A stretch of DNA of 64,000 bases, from assembly GCA_963728495.1 (NCBI GenBank), contig CAVSKI010000009.1:310001-374000 (forward strand). The letters run 5' to 3'. Both the position numbers and the translations under genes were made by a program. Below are positions 17,349 through 25,069 of the stretch, one piece after another; within the stretch, counting starts at the first letter, position 1, and every line of letters starts with the position of its first letter. This DNA comes from JACVRW01 sp963728495. Lineage in GTDB: Bacteria; Actinomycetota; Thermoleophilia; Solirubrobacterales; Thermoleophilaceae. The notes under the pieces are model-generated. The model had not been told where the DNA came from. It was given only the letters and a program-made list of their open reading frames with translations, and did no database searches.

Positions 17349-18749
17349 ATGAAGGTCGTAATGGGGCTGCTGTTCTTCCCGCGCGGGGGCTCCGCGCAGG
17401 TGGCGCGCTACCTCGCCCGCTCACTGGCCGACGACGGGTGGGACGTGACCGTGGCCTGCGGCTCGCTGGGAGCGCCCGGGGAGGAGTCGAACGCCGAGAC
17501 CTTCTACAGCGGAGTGGACGTGCGGGCGCTCGACTACACCGCGGCCGCCGCGTCGCCCGATCCGCTCGCCGCGGATCCGCCCTTCCAGCCCTCCTACGAG
17601 GACCGACCGGGAGCACCGGATCAGGTGTTCACGACGGTCGGCGACAGCGACTACGAGCGACTGGTGGCCGCATGGGAGGACGAGCTCGAACGGGCCGGAG
17701 CCGGCGACGCGGACGTCCTGCACCTCCACCACCTGACCCCCATCCACGAGGCCGCCGAGCGGCGCTTTCCCGATGTGCCGCGCATCGGCCACCTGCATGG
17801 CACCGAGCTGCTGATGCTGCAAGAGATCGAGGAAGGCCCGCCGGCGCATTGGACCTACGCCGCGCAGTGGGCCGAACGCCTGCGGCGCTGGGCTCGCGGC
17901 TGCGAGCGGCTGCTGGTGCTGTCGCCCGACGCGGTCCGGCGGGTGCCCGACCTGCTCGGGGTGGATCCGCAACGGATCGTCTGGGCGCCCAACGGCTTCG
18001 ATCCCGCCGGCTTCGACCGCCGCCCGCAGGAGGGCGAGGCGCGGCTGGCCCAATGGCGGCACTGGCTGGTCGAGGAGCCGCGCGGCTGGGACGAGTCGGG
18101 CAAGCCGGGCAGCGTGGCCTACACCGAGGAGCAGCTCGAGCCCTTTCGCGGAGGCGGCCCGGTGATGCTCTACGTGGGGCGCTACACCGAGGTCAAGCGC
18201 ATCCCGCTGATGATTCGCGCTCACGCCCGCGCTCGCGAGCGCTTCGACCACCCCGCCCCGCTTGTCCTGCTGGGCGGCTTTCCCGGCGAATGGGAGGGCG
18301 AGCACCCGATCGAGGTCGTGCGCGAGACGGCCGATCCCGACGTGTTCCTGGCCGGCTGGCGCGGCCACGACGATCTCCCACAGGGCCTCAACGCGGCCGA
18401 CCTGCTCGTGCTGGCGTCGGTGCGCGAGCAGTTCGGCGCGGTGATCGTCGAGGCGATGGCCTGCGGACTGCCCGCGCTGGCGGTCAATGCGTACGGGCCG
18501 GCGGAGATCATCGACGCCGGCGAGACGGGATGGCTGGTGCCCCCCGACGACGAGGACGCCCTGGCCGATGCCCTCGTCGAGGCGGTCAACGGCAGCGCGG
18601 AGCGCCGCCGCCGGGGACAGCGCGCCTACGAGGTTGCCCGTGGGCGCTACTCGTGGCCCGCCCTGGCGAAGGGCCTCGGGCAGGTCTACCGCGAGGTGGC
18701 GGAGGGCAAGCCACCGTCCGCGGGCGCCCGTACGCTCACCACCACTTGA
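17349..18749 (+). CDS. GT4-family glycosyltransferase
   Basis: A 466-residue retaining GT-B glycosyltransferase. The N-terminal domain starts with the Gly-rich LLFFPRGGSAQVARYLA, and the acceptor-side region includes HLHHLTPIHEAAERR and IGHLHGTEL. The C-terminal GT1/4 domain has VMLYVGRYTEVKRIPLMI, and the donor-binding EQFGAVIVEAMACGLPALAVNAYGPAEII contains the family EX7E pair. It would transfer an NDP-sugar to an unknown acceptor. It follows the SDR by 2 bp, and its stop overlaps the next gene (TTGA). Confidence 0.9.
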   Translation: MKVVMGLLFFPRGGSAQVARYLARSLADDGWDVTVACGSLGAPGEESNAETFYSGVDVRALDYTAAAASPDPLAADPPFQPSYEDRPGAPDQVFTTVGDSDYERLVAAWEDELERAGAGDADVLHLHHLTPIHEAAERRFPDVPRIGHLHGTELLMLQEIEEGPPAHWTYAAQWAERLRRWARGCERLLVLSPDAVRRVPDLLGVDPQRIVWAPNGFDPAGFDRRPQEGEARLAQWRHWLVEEPRGWDESGKPGSVAYTEEQLEPFRGGGPVMLYVGRYTEVKRIPLMIRAHARARERFDHPAPLVLLGGFPGEWEGEHPIEVVRETADPDVFLAGWRGHDDLPQGLNAADLLVLASVREQFGAVIVEAMACGLPALAVNAYGPAEIIDAGETGWLVPPDDEDALADALVEAVNGSAERRRRGQRAYEVARGRYSWPALAKGLGQVYREVAEGKPPSAGARTLTTT

Positions 18750-19429
18750 CCTCCATCCCCTACCGGATTCGGCGCTCCCCCAAGGCGCGCCGCGCGCGCA
18801 TACTCGTGGACGGCGGTGGGGTGGAGGTCGTGGTGCCGCGGCGCTTCCCGCTCTCCGAGGTCGAGCCTTTCGTGGAGGAAAAGCGCGCCTGGATAGAGCG
18901 CACGCTGCGGCGCATGCAGGAGACCGAGGTCGAGTTGCCGCCCGCGCGGCTGGCCGATGGGGGCGAGCTGCCGTTCCTGGGACGGCGCCTCACCCTGGCG
19001 GTGCGCCGCGAGCCCGGTCGCGTGCGCGAACACGCCGCCTTGCGCGGACACACGCTGCGGGTGGCGCTGCCGCCGCAGGCGGCGCTGAGGGACGCAGTCG
19101 AGCGCTGGTATCGCCGCCGCGCGCGTGACGAGGTGCCCCCCTTGCTCGACGCCGCCTGCGCCCGAGCGGGCACGAGCTACGCGGGCCTGCAGATCCGCGG
19201 CCAGCGCACGCGCTGGGCCTCGTGTTCCTCGGCGGGCGTGATGAGCTTCAACTGGCGTCTGCTGCTCGCCCCGCCGGAGATCCTGGGCTACGTGATCGAG
19301 CACGAGGTAGCGCACCTCGAGGTGCTCGACCACTCGCCGCGCTTCTGGAGCCTGCTCGCGTCCCGCTGCCCGGACTGGCAGGCGCACGAGGCCTGGCTGC
19401 GCCGGCACGGGCACGCGCTGCGGCTGTAG
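18746..19429 (+). CDS. YgjP-like (DUF45) metallopeptidase
   Basis: About 227 residues with the zinc-peptidase motif HEVAHLEVLDHSPRFW, in which HExxH plus the distal His form the zinc site. Upstream are RTRWASCSSAGVMSFNWRLLLAPPEILGYVI, the hallmark of the YgjP/WLM-SprT-like family. The N-terminal half is a basic beta-rich domain (YRIRRSPKARRARI). The start is ambiguous: TTG 18746 overlaps the glycosyltransferase stop and gives the usual N-terminus. Cytosolic; substrate unknown. Confidence 0.85.
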   Translation: MTSIPYRIRRSPKARRARILVDGGGVEVVVPRRFPLSEVEPFVEEKRAWIERTLRRMQETEVELPPARLADGGELPFLGRRLTLAVRREPGRVREHAALRGHTLRVALPPQAALRDAVERWYRRRARDEVPPLLDAACARAGTSYAGLQIRGQRTRWASCSSAGVMSFNWRLLLAPPEILGYVIEHEVAHLEVLDHSPRFWSLLASRCPDWQAHEAWLRRHGHALRL

Positions 19430-19438
19430 CGCCCGGCC

Positions 19439-20167
19439 CTACTCCCAGCGAAAGAAGCGCACCGCCAGCACCAGCCCGGCGATCGTCCACGCGCCGAGCA
19501 CCGCCGCGGACCCGGCCACGTCGCCCGTGCTGCCCACGATCGCGGCCGAGAGGCCGTCGATCAGGTGCGTGAGCGGCAGAGCCTCGGCGATCACCTTGAG
19601 GGCCTCCGGCAGTTCACTCGTGGAGTAGAACACGCCCGATATGAAGATCAGCGGGAGGAACACCGCGTTGGTGTAGGCCGGCGCGGCGTCCTGGTTGGGG
19701 ATCGCGTGCGAGAAGGCCACGCCGAGCGAGGCGAAGCAGGCCACGCCGAGCAGCGTGAACAGCACGAGGAGCGCCGGATCGGCGGGCCACGCGACCCCGT
19801 AGGCCAGGTTCCCGATCACCACCACCATTGCCACCTGCAGCAGGGCGTTCAACGTGACCGAGCCCATCAAGCCCGCCAGGTAGGCCCCGGCCGGAATCGG
19901 CGTACCCCGAATGCGCTTCAGCACGCCGTCGTCGCGCAGGACCGTGAGGTTGAACGCCAGCGCCGTGAAGGTGTTGGCCAGCACGCCCATGCCGGCGACT
20001 CCCGGGATGAGGATCTCGAGCCCCTCCTCGTCCACTCCGAATGCCGTGGCGGTGAGCACCAGCAGCAACAGCGGAAGCAGGAAGTTGAAGAAGGCGGCAC
20101 TTGGGTTGCGCCAAAACAGCTTGCGCTCGAAGCGAAACTGCTCCCAGGCCAGCCCCGTGGAGCTCAT
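19439..20167 (-). CDS. ABC-2 type transporter permease
   Basis: A 242-residue six-helix ABC-2 permease. It begins MSSTGLAWEQFRFERKLFWRNPSAAFF, typical of drug/polysaccharide exporters of the DrrB/ABC-2 kind. A conserved FLPLIFISGVFYSTSELPE segment precedes the last helices. Its ATG overlaps the stop of the ATPase gene by four bases (20164-20167), so they are translationally coupled and form one exporter. Substrate unknown. Confidence 0.92.
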   Translation of the reverse strand: MSSTGLAWEQFRFERKLFWRNPSAAFFNFLLPLLLLVLTATAFGVDEEGLEILIPGVAGMGVLANTFTALAFNLTVLRDDGVLKRIRGTPIPAGAYLAGLMGSVTLNALLQVAMVVVIGNLAYGVAWPADPALLVLFTLLGVACFASLGVAFSHAIPNQDAAPAYTNAVFLPLIFISGVFYSTSELPEALKVIAEALPLTHLIDGLSAAIVGSTGDVAGSAAVLGAWTIAGLVLAVRFFRWE

Positions 20168-21015
20168 ACGGAGTCGGCCTCCTGGGTCAGCTCGAGGTAG
20201 ACCTCCTCCAGCGTGGGGCGCGCCACCTCGAGGCCCTCGAGGCGCTCGCCCCGGGCCAGCGCGTCGCGGGTGAGGCGGTGAAGCAGATCGGTCGGGTCGT
20301 CGGTCTGGTGCTCGACACGGCGGCCCTGGGAGAGATATGAGACCCGGTAGCCGGCGGTGCCCGGGCGCAGCTCGTCGGGCGGGCCTTCGGCCACCACCAG
20401 GCCGTCCTTGACGATGGCCACGCGGTCGGCCAGCTCCTGTGCCTCGTCGAGGTAGTGAGTGGTGAGCAGAACCGTCTTCTCGAGCTCCTTGAGGCGGCGC
20501 ACCACGTCCCAAGCGATGCGCCGGGCGGCGGGGTCGAAGCCAGTTGTGGGCTCGTCGAGGAAGACCAGCTCGGGGTCTCCCACCAACGCCAAGGCCAAGT
20601 CGAGGCGGCGCTGCTGACCGCCCGAAAGCGCCTTCGTGCGAGCGTCGGCCTTGTCCTCGAGACCAACGAGCGCGATCGTCTCCGCTGGGTTTCGGGGCTT
20701 GGGATAGGCCTTGGCGAAATGCTCCACGGCCTCGCGCACCGTCGCCCGGGTGTAGAAGCCGCAGCTCTGCAGAACGATCCCGACCCTCTCCTGAAGGCCG
20801 CGGTCGCGCTGCTCGGGGTCCTGCCCGAGCACCCGCACCTCCCCGCCGCTGCGGCGCCGGTAGCCCTCGAGGATCTCGACGGTGGTCGTCTTGCCGGCGC
20901 CGTTGGGGCCGAGCAGGCCGAACACCTGGCCGCGCTCGACCGAGAAGGAGATCCCGCGCAGGGCGTCGACATTCCCGTAGGACTTGCGCAGGTCGCTGAC
21001 CTCGATCGTGGACAT
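20164..21015 (-). CDS. ABC transporter ATPase (DrrA-like)
   Basis: A 283-residue ATPase: Walker A GPNGAGKTTT, Q-loop LQSCGFYT, signature LSGGQQRRLDLA, Walker B ELVFLDEPTTGFD and the switch His in LLTTHYLDEA. The C-terminal extension with YRVSYLSQGRRVEHQTDD and LEGLEVARPTLEEVYLELT is usual for DrrA-type exporters. It would energise the ABC-2 permease that overlaps its stop. The upstream gene is an unrelated enoyl-CoA hydratase 11 bp away in the same direction, so transcription may begin there. Confidence 0.93.
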   Translation of the reverse strand: MSTIEVSDLRKSYGNVDALRGISFSVERGQVFGLLGPNGAGKTTTVEILEGYRRRSGGEVRVLGQDPEQRDRGLQERVGIVLQSCGFYTRATVREAVEHFAKAYPKPRNPAETIALVGLEDKADARTKALSGGQQRRLDLALALVGDPELVFLDEPTTGFDPAARRIAWDVVRRLKELEKTVLLTTHYLDEAQELADRVAIVKDGLVVAEGPPDELRPGTAGYRVSYLSQGRRVEHQTDDPTDLLHRLTRDALARGERLEGLEVARPTLEEVYLELTQEADSV

Positions 21016-21026
21016 CCGGTTCGAGG

Positions 21027-21794
21027 CTAGACGCCCGCCCCTGCGCCTCCGCGCCCTTCGCCGGACGCAAAGCGGGACGCGCCCGCCCAGGCCGTGGCCA
21101 GCGTGTCCCCGGCCGCGCGGGCCTCGAGCCGCATGCCCTCGCCGAAGGGCAGCCCGATTCCCTCCAGCGCCGCCGAGCGGTCCGCCAGCATGGTGTCCTG
21201 CGGGAAGGCGGCCAACGCCTCGGCGTATTCGAGTGCGCGGGTCACGTGTTCCCCGGGCGCGACGATCTCGGTTAGGAGGCCGATGTGGCGCCCCTCTTCG
21301 GCCTCCACGATGCGACCGGTCAGGATCATGTCGAGAGCGCGGCCCAGCCCGACGATGCGTGGCAGTCGCTGTGTGCCCCCGTCGATCAGCGGCACGCCGA
21401 AGCGCCGCTCGGTGAAGCCGAGCTTGGCCCCCTCGGTGGCGATACGCAGGTCACACCACAGCGCCAGCTCCAGCCCGCCGGCGAGACACCAGCCCGAGAT
21501 GGCGGCGATCGTCGGCTTGGGGGAGATCAGGCGCGAGAAGCCGAGCGGACCGTCCTCGAGCTCCAGGCGGGGCCCGAAGCTCTCGATCGCCTTTAGGTCG
21601 GCCCCGGCGCAGAAGGCAAGCTCGCCCGCGCCCGTGAGTACGAGCACGCGGGCGTCATCGTCGGCGACGAACGAGCGGTAGCCGTCGGTAAGCAACTCGG
21701 CGGTCGGACCATCGATGGCGTTGCGGCGCTCGGGACGGTCGATGGTCAGCACAGCGGCGGCGCCGCGGCGCTCGTAGGTCACGGGATCGGGCAT
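21027..21794 (-). CDS. Enoyl-CoA hydratase/isomerase family protein
   Basis: A 255-residue crotonase-fold enzyme. It shows LTIDRPERRNAID, the oxyanion-hole segment FCAGADLKAIE, and the second oxyanion helix ISGWCLAGGLELALWCDLRIA, followed by KLGFTERRFGVPLIDGGTQRLPRIVG. The Glu in FTERRFG is at the usual catalytic position, whereas the second Glu found in hydratases is replaced by Asp in LIDGGTQ, so dehydration may not be the reaction. ATG 21794 is chosen, since sequence upstream of it is non-conserved. It would act on an acyl-CoA in fatty-acid or aromatic catabolism. Confidence 0.85.
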   Translation of the reverse strand: MPDPVTYERRGAAAVLTIDRPERRNAIDGPTAELLTDGYRSFVADDDARVLVLTGAGELAFCAGADLKAIESFGPRLELEDGPLGFSRLISPKPTIAAISGWCLAGGLELALWCDLRIATEGAKLGFTERRFGVPLIDGGTQRLPRIVGLGRALDMILTGRIVEAEEGRHIGLLTEIVAPGEHVTRALEYAEALAAFPQDTMLADRSAALEGIGLPFGEGMRLEARAAGDTLATAWAGASRFASGEGRGGAGAGV

Positions 21795-21824
21795 TTCGCG
21801 GCGAAGCTTCTCAGACTGTTCACA

Positions 21825-21839
21825 CCACGCCTTGCGTGG
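21825..21839. repeat. Small hairpin upstream of the enoyl-CoA hydratase
   Basis: CCACGC and GCGTGG pair perfectly around CTT, 31 bp upstream of the hydratase start, within a 136-bp gap. It may be a leader hairpin or operator; nothing else identifies it. Confidence 0.35.
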
Positions 21840-21875
21840 CTCGCCAGAGTGGGTCCTGCAGATCCCTCCTCGCGC

Positions 21876-21904
21876 CCGCGGCCCCGCTTTCGGCGGGGTC
21901 GCGG
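21876..21904 (-). terminator. Hairpin downstream of the small membrane protein gene
   Basis: CCGCG-G-CCCCGC and GCGGGG-T-CGCGG pair around TTTCG (11 pairs with one G-T). It sits 27 bp past the stop of the leftward small membrane protein gene. This GC stem with a short GAAA-type loop is a common factor-independent terminator shape in actinobacteria, here without a T-run. Confidence 0.55.
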
Positions 21905-21930
21905 CCATTTTGGGCCGGGGGTGGAAGCCG

Positions 21931-22176
21931 CTACCAGCCGACGCGCTTACGCAGCTCGGTCGCCTTGCGCGCGTTCTTGCGCTTCTCGAGGCGGCCCTGG
22001 ATTACCGAGCCGAGGATGATCACGGCGGTGAAGAAGAGGATCACGCCGAGGGAGAAGAAGGTGATGATCTTGTCGTCGGTCTCACCCACGAGGCCCTCGC
22101 CGTTGTCGCCGGCCAGGGCGGGCGCCGCCGTGAGCAACATCGTCACGAGGATGGCGAGGGGGGCCAGCAGCCGCAT
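21931..22176 (-). CDS. Small exported single-pass membrane protein
   Basis: An 81-residue protein starting at ATG 22176. An N-terminal signal-like helix (LLAPLAILVTMLLTAAPALAG) is followed by a short polar loop (DNGEGLVGETDD), a second hydrophobic segment (IITFFSLGVILFFTAVIILGSVIQG) and a basic tail (RLEKRKNARKATELRKR). The tail would be cytosolic. No family name is recognised, but short proteins of this plan are common next to uppP-like genes in this group. It diverges from uppP, 59 bp apart. Confidence 0.7.
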   Translation of the reverse strand: MRLLAPLAILVTMLLTAAPALAGDNGEGLVGETDDKIITFFSLGVILFFTAVIILGSVIQGRLEKRKNARKATELRKRVGW

Positions 22177-22235
22177 TGGGCTCAACGATACCCGGTCCGG
22201 TGGCTCTCCCCGGCGCTCACTAGGCTGGCGCAGCC

Positions 22236-23060
22236 GTGTCGATCTTCGAGGCAATCGTCCTCGGGATCGTGCAGGGAGTCACGGAGTTCCTGCCGATCTC
22301 GAGCACCGCGCACCTGCGCATCGTTCCCGCCTTCGCCGGCTGGGAGGATCCCGGCGCTGCCTTTACCGCCGTGACCCAGCTGGGGACGATGGCGGCCGTC
22401 CTGCTCTACTTCCGTGCGGATCTCTGGCGGATCGCGCGCGCCTGGACGCGCTCGCTGCGTGACCGCGCCGCTCGCCGGGAGCTGGATGCCCGGCTCGGCT
22501 GGTACATCCTGCTGGGCACCATCCCGATTGGCGTATTCGGCCTCGCTTTCAAGGACCAGATCGAAACGGGCGCCCGCGACCTCTACATCATCGGCACCGC
22601 GCTGATCGTCCTCGGCTTCGTCCTGCTCCTGGCCGAGAAGGTGGGCACGCGCGAGCGCTCGATCGAGCAGATCACCACCCGCGACGGGGTGGCGCTCGGC
22701 TTCGCCCAAGCGCTCGCGCTGATCCCGGGTGTCTCGCGCTCCGGGGCCACCATCACCGCCGGGCTGTTCCTCGGGCTCGACCGGGAGTCAGCCGCGCGGT
22801 TTTCCTTCCTGCTGTCCGTGCCGGCGGTGGTGCTGAGCGGCCTGCTCGAGCTGGGCTCGATCGCGAGCGGCGAGGAGGGCGAGCACGTGGGAACGGCGGC
22901 TCTGGTGATCGCCACCTTCTTCGCCTTCATAAGCGGCTATGCGGCGATCGCCTTACTGCTGCGCTATCTGGCCACCCATTCGATGCTGGTGTTCGTGGTC
23001 TACCGAGTGGTTCTGGGCACCGTGGTCCTGGTGCTCGTGAGCGCGGGGACGATCGACTAG
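22236..23060 (+). CDS. uppP: Undecaprenyl-diphosphatase UppP (BacA)
   Basis: A 274-residue integral-membrane pyrophosphatase that recycles undecaprenyl pyrophosphate to the monophosphate carrier for peptidoglycan synthesis; its overexpression classically confers bacitracin resistance. The two family motifs are visible: GVTEFLPISSTAHL (residues 13-26, catalytic Glu and Ser) and PGVSRSGATI (residues ~163-172, catalytic Arg). About eight hydrophobic helices and a normal length. The start is GTG 22236. This is the dedicated enzyme; several PAP2 proteins in the 47-57 kb region could overlap with its function. Confidence 0.96.
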   Translation: MSIFEAIVLGIVQGVTEFLPISSTAHLRIVPAFAGWEDPGAAFTAVTQLGTMAAVLLYFRADLWRIARAWTRSLRDRAARRELDARLGWYILLGTIPIGVFGLAFKDQIETGARDLYIIGTALIVLGFVLLLAEKVGTRERSIEQITTRDGVALGFAQALALIPGVSRSGATITAGLFLGLDRESAARFSFLLSVPAVVLSGLLELGSIASGEEGEHVGTAALVIATFFAFISGYAAIALLLRYLATHSMLVFVVYRVVLGTVVLVLVSAGTID

Positions 23061-23099
23061 ATGCGGTTTTCCCCCGCGCCCCTCGGCTAGCCTTGCGCC

Positions 23100-23456
23100 A
23101 TGCAGTTCGCCTGGAAGATCGGCGTGGTCATGCTGGTGGCGCTGGTGATCGTCGTTCTGCCCGGCGGCGGCAATGCGCTCGAGGTGGTCCTGACGCTGCT
23201 GTCGATCGGGTTTCTCGCGGCCATTGCCTTTCTCGGCTACCGGCTCTACCGCCAGTACTCCTTCGATATCGAGACGCTCGAGCCGAACGTGCGGCTTACC
23301 CTGTACGCGTCGATCGGGTTGGCCGTGATCACCTTCGTGGGCACGAACCGCCTCTTCGACGCCGGCGGCCTGGGAGTGCTCCTCTGGTTCGCGCTGCTGG
23401 CCCTCTGCTCGTATGGGCTCTACTGGACCTGGACGCGCTACCGCAGCTACGGCTGA
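23100..23456 (+). CDS. Small four-helix membrane protein, unknown
   Basis: A 118-residue protein made almost entirely of four hydrophobic segments: IGVVMLVALVIVVLPGG, LLSIGFLAAIAFLGYRLY, LYASIGLAVITFVGTNRLF and VLLWFALLALCSYGLYW. A small charged tail ends in YRSYG. I recognise no family. It begins 39 bp after uppP in the same direction and may be co-transcribed with it. Confidence 0.75.
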   Translation: MQFAWKIGVVMLVALVIVVLPGGGNALEVVLTLLSIGFLAAIAFLGYRLYRQYSFDIETLEPNVRLTLYASIGLAVITFVGTNRLFDAGGLGVLLWFALLALCSYGLYWTWTRYRSYG

Positions 23457-23545
23457 GCGCGCCCGCGCTTCGTCACATCGCCGTAGCTGCTTTGTAACTC
23501 GCCCGTCTTGTCCCTCAACTCGCCGCGCGGCAACGTCCGCGAGCG

Positions 23546-23899
23546 ATGGATACAGGCGCCGACAAGCGAACCCAACGCGGCCAGGCTTCGGTCGAGCTGG
23601 TGGCGATGGTGCCCTTCGTACTGCTGGTGGGGGCGGTGGTGTGGCAGCTCGCGCTCGCGGGTCACACCGCGTGGCTCACTGCCCACGCGGCCCGAGCGGC
23701 CGCCCGGGCTGACACCGTCGGGCGCGATGTCAAGGACGCCGCGCGCAGCGCCCTACCGCGTTCGATGGAGCGAGATCTCGAGGTCAGCCGCCTGCGCGAA
23801 GGTGGGGTGCGCGTGTCGGTGCTGGTGCCATTGCTGCTGCGGCGCTGGCGCGCGCCGGTGCGGGTGGCGGCCACATCCTCGCTGGGGCGGGAGAGGTGA
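23546..23899 (+). CDS. TadE-like pilus assembly protein (first copy)
   Basis: A 117-residue TadE/TadG-type pseudopilin-like protein. The N-terminal basic tail is followed by RGQASVELVAMVPFVLLVGAVVWQLALAG, the TadE signature (G-x-x-S/T-V-E followed by a hydrophobic helix) also seen in prepilin-like processing sites. The C-terminal part is small and basic. Its stop overlaps the GTG of a second TadE-like gene, and the third gene is CpaE-like, so the three form one operon (23546-25046). Confidence 0.82.
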   Translation: MDTGADKRTQRGQASVELVAMVPFVLLVGAVVWQLALAGHTAWLTAHAARAAARADTVGRDVKDAARSALPRSMERDLEVSRLREGGVRVSVLVPLLLRRWRAPVRVAATSSLGRER

Positions 23900-24258
23900 G
23901 CACGGTGTCGGCCGTTCCGCCGTCCGCGGTCGAGAACCAGTCGGGACAGGCGACGATCGAGCTCATTGGGCTTCTGCCGGCGATGGTGGTGGTGGGCCTC
24001 GTCCTGCTTCAGCTGCTTGCGGTGGGCTACGCCGGCGTGCTCGCCGGAGGAGCCGCCGAAGCCGGTGCGCTGGCGCTCGCGGCGGGCGCCGACGCCCGCG
24101 CCGGCGCCAAGGAGGCGCTCCCGGGCTGGTCGCAGGCGCGGGCGCGAGTCGCTGTCTCAGGCGGCGAGGTCGAGGTGCACCTGCGCCCGCCGTCACCATT
24201 GCGCGCGCTGGCCGACCGCCTCGAGGTGAGCGCGAAGGCCGCGGTGGAGGCGCCGTGA
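23896..24258 (+). CDS. TadE-like pilus assembly protein (second copy)
   Basis: A 120-residue paralogue of the preceding protein, with NQSGQATIELIGLLPAMVVVGLVLLQLLAVGYAG as the TadE-like segment (Glu five residues into the helix motif) and an Ala-rich helical remainder ending in a short beta-like stretch. It starts at GTG 23896, overlapping the previous stop by four bases, and its own stop overlaps the next start (24255-24258). Minor pseudopilins usually come as such pairs in Tad loci. Confidence 0.8.
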   Translation: MSTVSAVPPSAVENQSGQATIELIGLLPAMVVVGLVLLQLLAVGYAGVLAGGAAEAGALALAAGADARAGAKEALPGWSQARARVAVSGGEVEVHLRPPSPLRALADRLEVSAKAAVEAP

Positions 24259-25046
24259 GCTCGGCGATGGCGGGTCCAGATCTCGAAGCTCTCCCCGGCG
24301 GGCGGGCCAGTCGAGGGAAGGGCCTTCTCGCGGGCGCGGTAGGCGCGGCGAGCGGGTGGCTGGTCGAGCCCGCGGCACCCGGGCCGGAGCCGTTTCGCGT
24401 GGCTCCCGAGCGGCCGCGTCCGGTGATCGCGGTCTTCGGGCTGGCGCGGGGGAGCGGGGTGACCGTGGTGGCGAGGGCTCTCGCCGCGGAGCTGGCCCGG
24501 CGGGACAGCGCCGGCGCGGCAGCCGTTCATTGCGACGCTCGTGCGGCGGGCATACCGCTGGCCACCCCGGCGGCGGGTCAGCTCGCGCGAGTACTCGCGG
24601 AGCTGCCCGGCGCCGACACGCGCGCGGTGGGCCGGCTCTGTCTCGTCGAGGGAGCCGAGGGGACGGCCATCAGCGAGGCCACGCGCGAGCTTGCCCCGCT
24701 TGTGCTCGATGCGGGGTCGGCCGCCCTGGGCGGCGCCCCCGCTGCCGTGGCCGACCGAGTGCTGCTCGTGGCCACCCCCACCGTCGAACCCGCGCTTGCC
24801 GGCGTGGGGGCCGGCTGCCTGGCCCGGCTGGGACACGCGCCGTTGCTGGTGCTCAACCGCGCCGGGCCGCCCGCGAGTGAGCCGGACCCGCTCGAGAGCC
24901 GCCACGCGAGCTGGATGGCCCGTGGTGTTCATCGCCTCCCGGAGTCGCGCATGGGCGCTCAGCTCGCCTCAGGTGGGCGCGAGGCCCGCGGCGAGCTGGG
25001 CCGGGCAATCGGTGAGCTGGCCGACCTGTGCGAGATGGACGGGTGA
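24255..25046 (+). CDS. CpaE/MinD-like protein with degenerate P-loop
   Basis: A 263-residue SIMIBI-class ATPase-like protein, related to CpaE/TadZ, which places Tad pili at the pole. The expected deviant Walker A (KGGxGKT) appears as GLARGSGVTVVARALAAELARR, lacking both lysines, so ATP hydrolysis is doubtful. Later strands fit the fold: AAVHCDARA, LVLDAGSAALGG and DRVLLVATPTVEPALAG. The N-terminal 60 residues are unstructured. GTG 24255 overlaps the second TadE-like gene's stop. No TadA ATPase, TadB/C or prepilin peptidase is present in the window. Confidence 0.7.
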   Translation: MSSAMAGPDLEALPGGRASRGKGLLAGAVGAASGWLVEPAAPGPEPFRVAPERPRPVIAVFGLARGSGVTVVARALAAELARRDSAGAAAVHCDARAAGIPLATPAAGQLARVLAELPGADTRAVGRLCLVEGAEGTAISEATRELAPLVLDAGSAALGGAPAAVADRVLLVATPTVEPALAGVGAGCLARLGHAPLLVLNRAGPPASEPDPLESRHASWMARGVHRLPESRMGAQLASGGREARGELGRAIGELADLCEMDG

Positions 25047-25057
25047 TGGAGGGCGAA

Positions 25058-25069
25058 GCCCCGTGGGGC
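25058..25069. terminator. Short GC hairpin between convergent genes
   Basis: GCCCC and GGGGC pair around GT in the 23-bp gap between the CpaE-like gene and the convergent MFS gene. It could end transcripts from both sides. It is short and has no T-run. Confidence 0.35.

Noticed and set aside
17438..18745. Long upstream extension of the YgjP-like peptidase frame
   Set aside because: It overlaps the glycosyltransferase gene in another frame and has shadow-like composition; homology begins only at about 18746.
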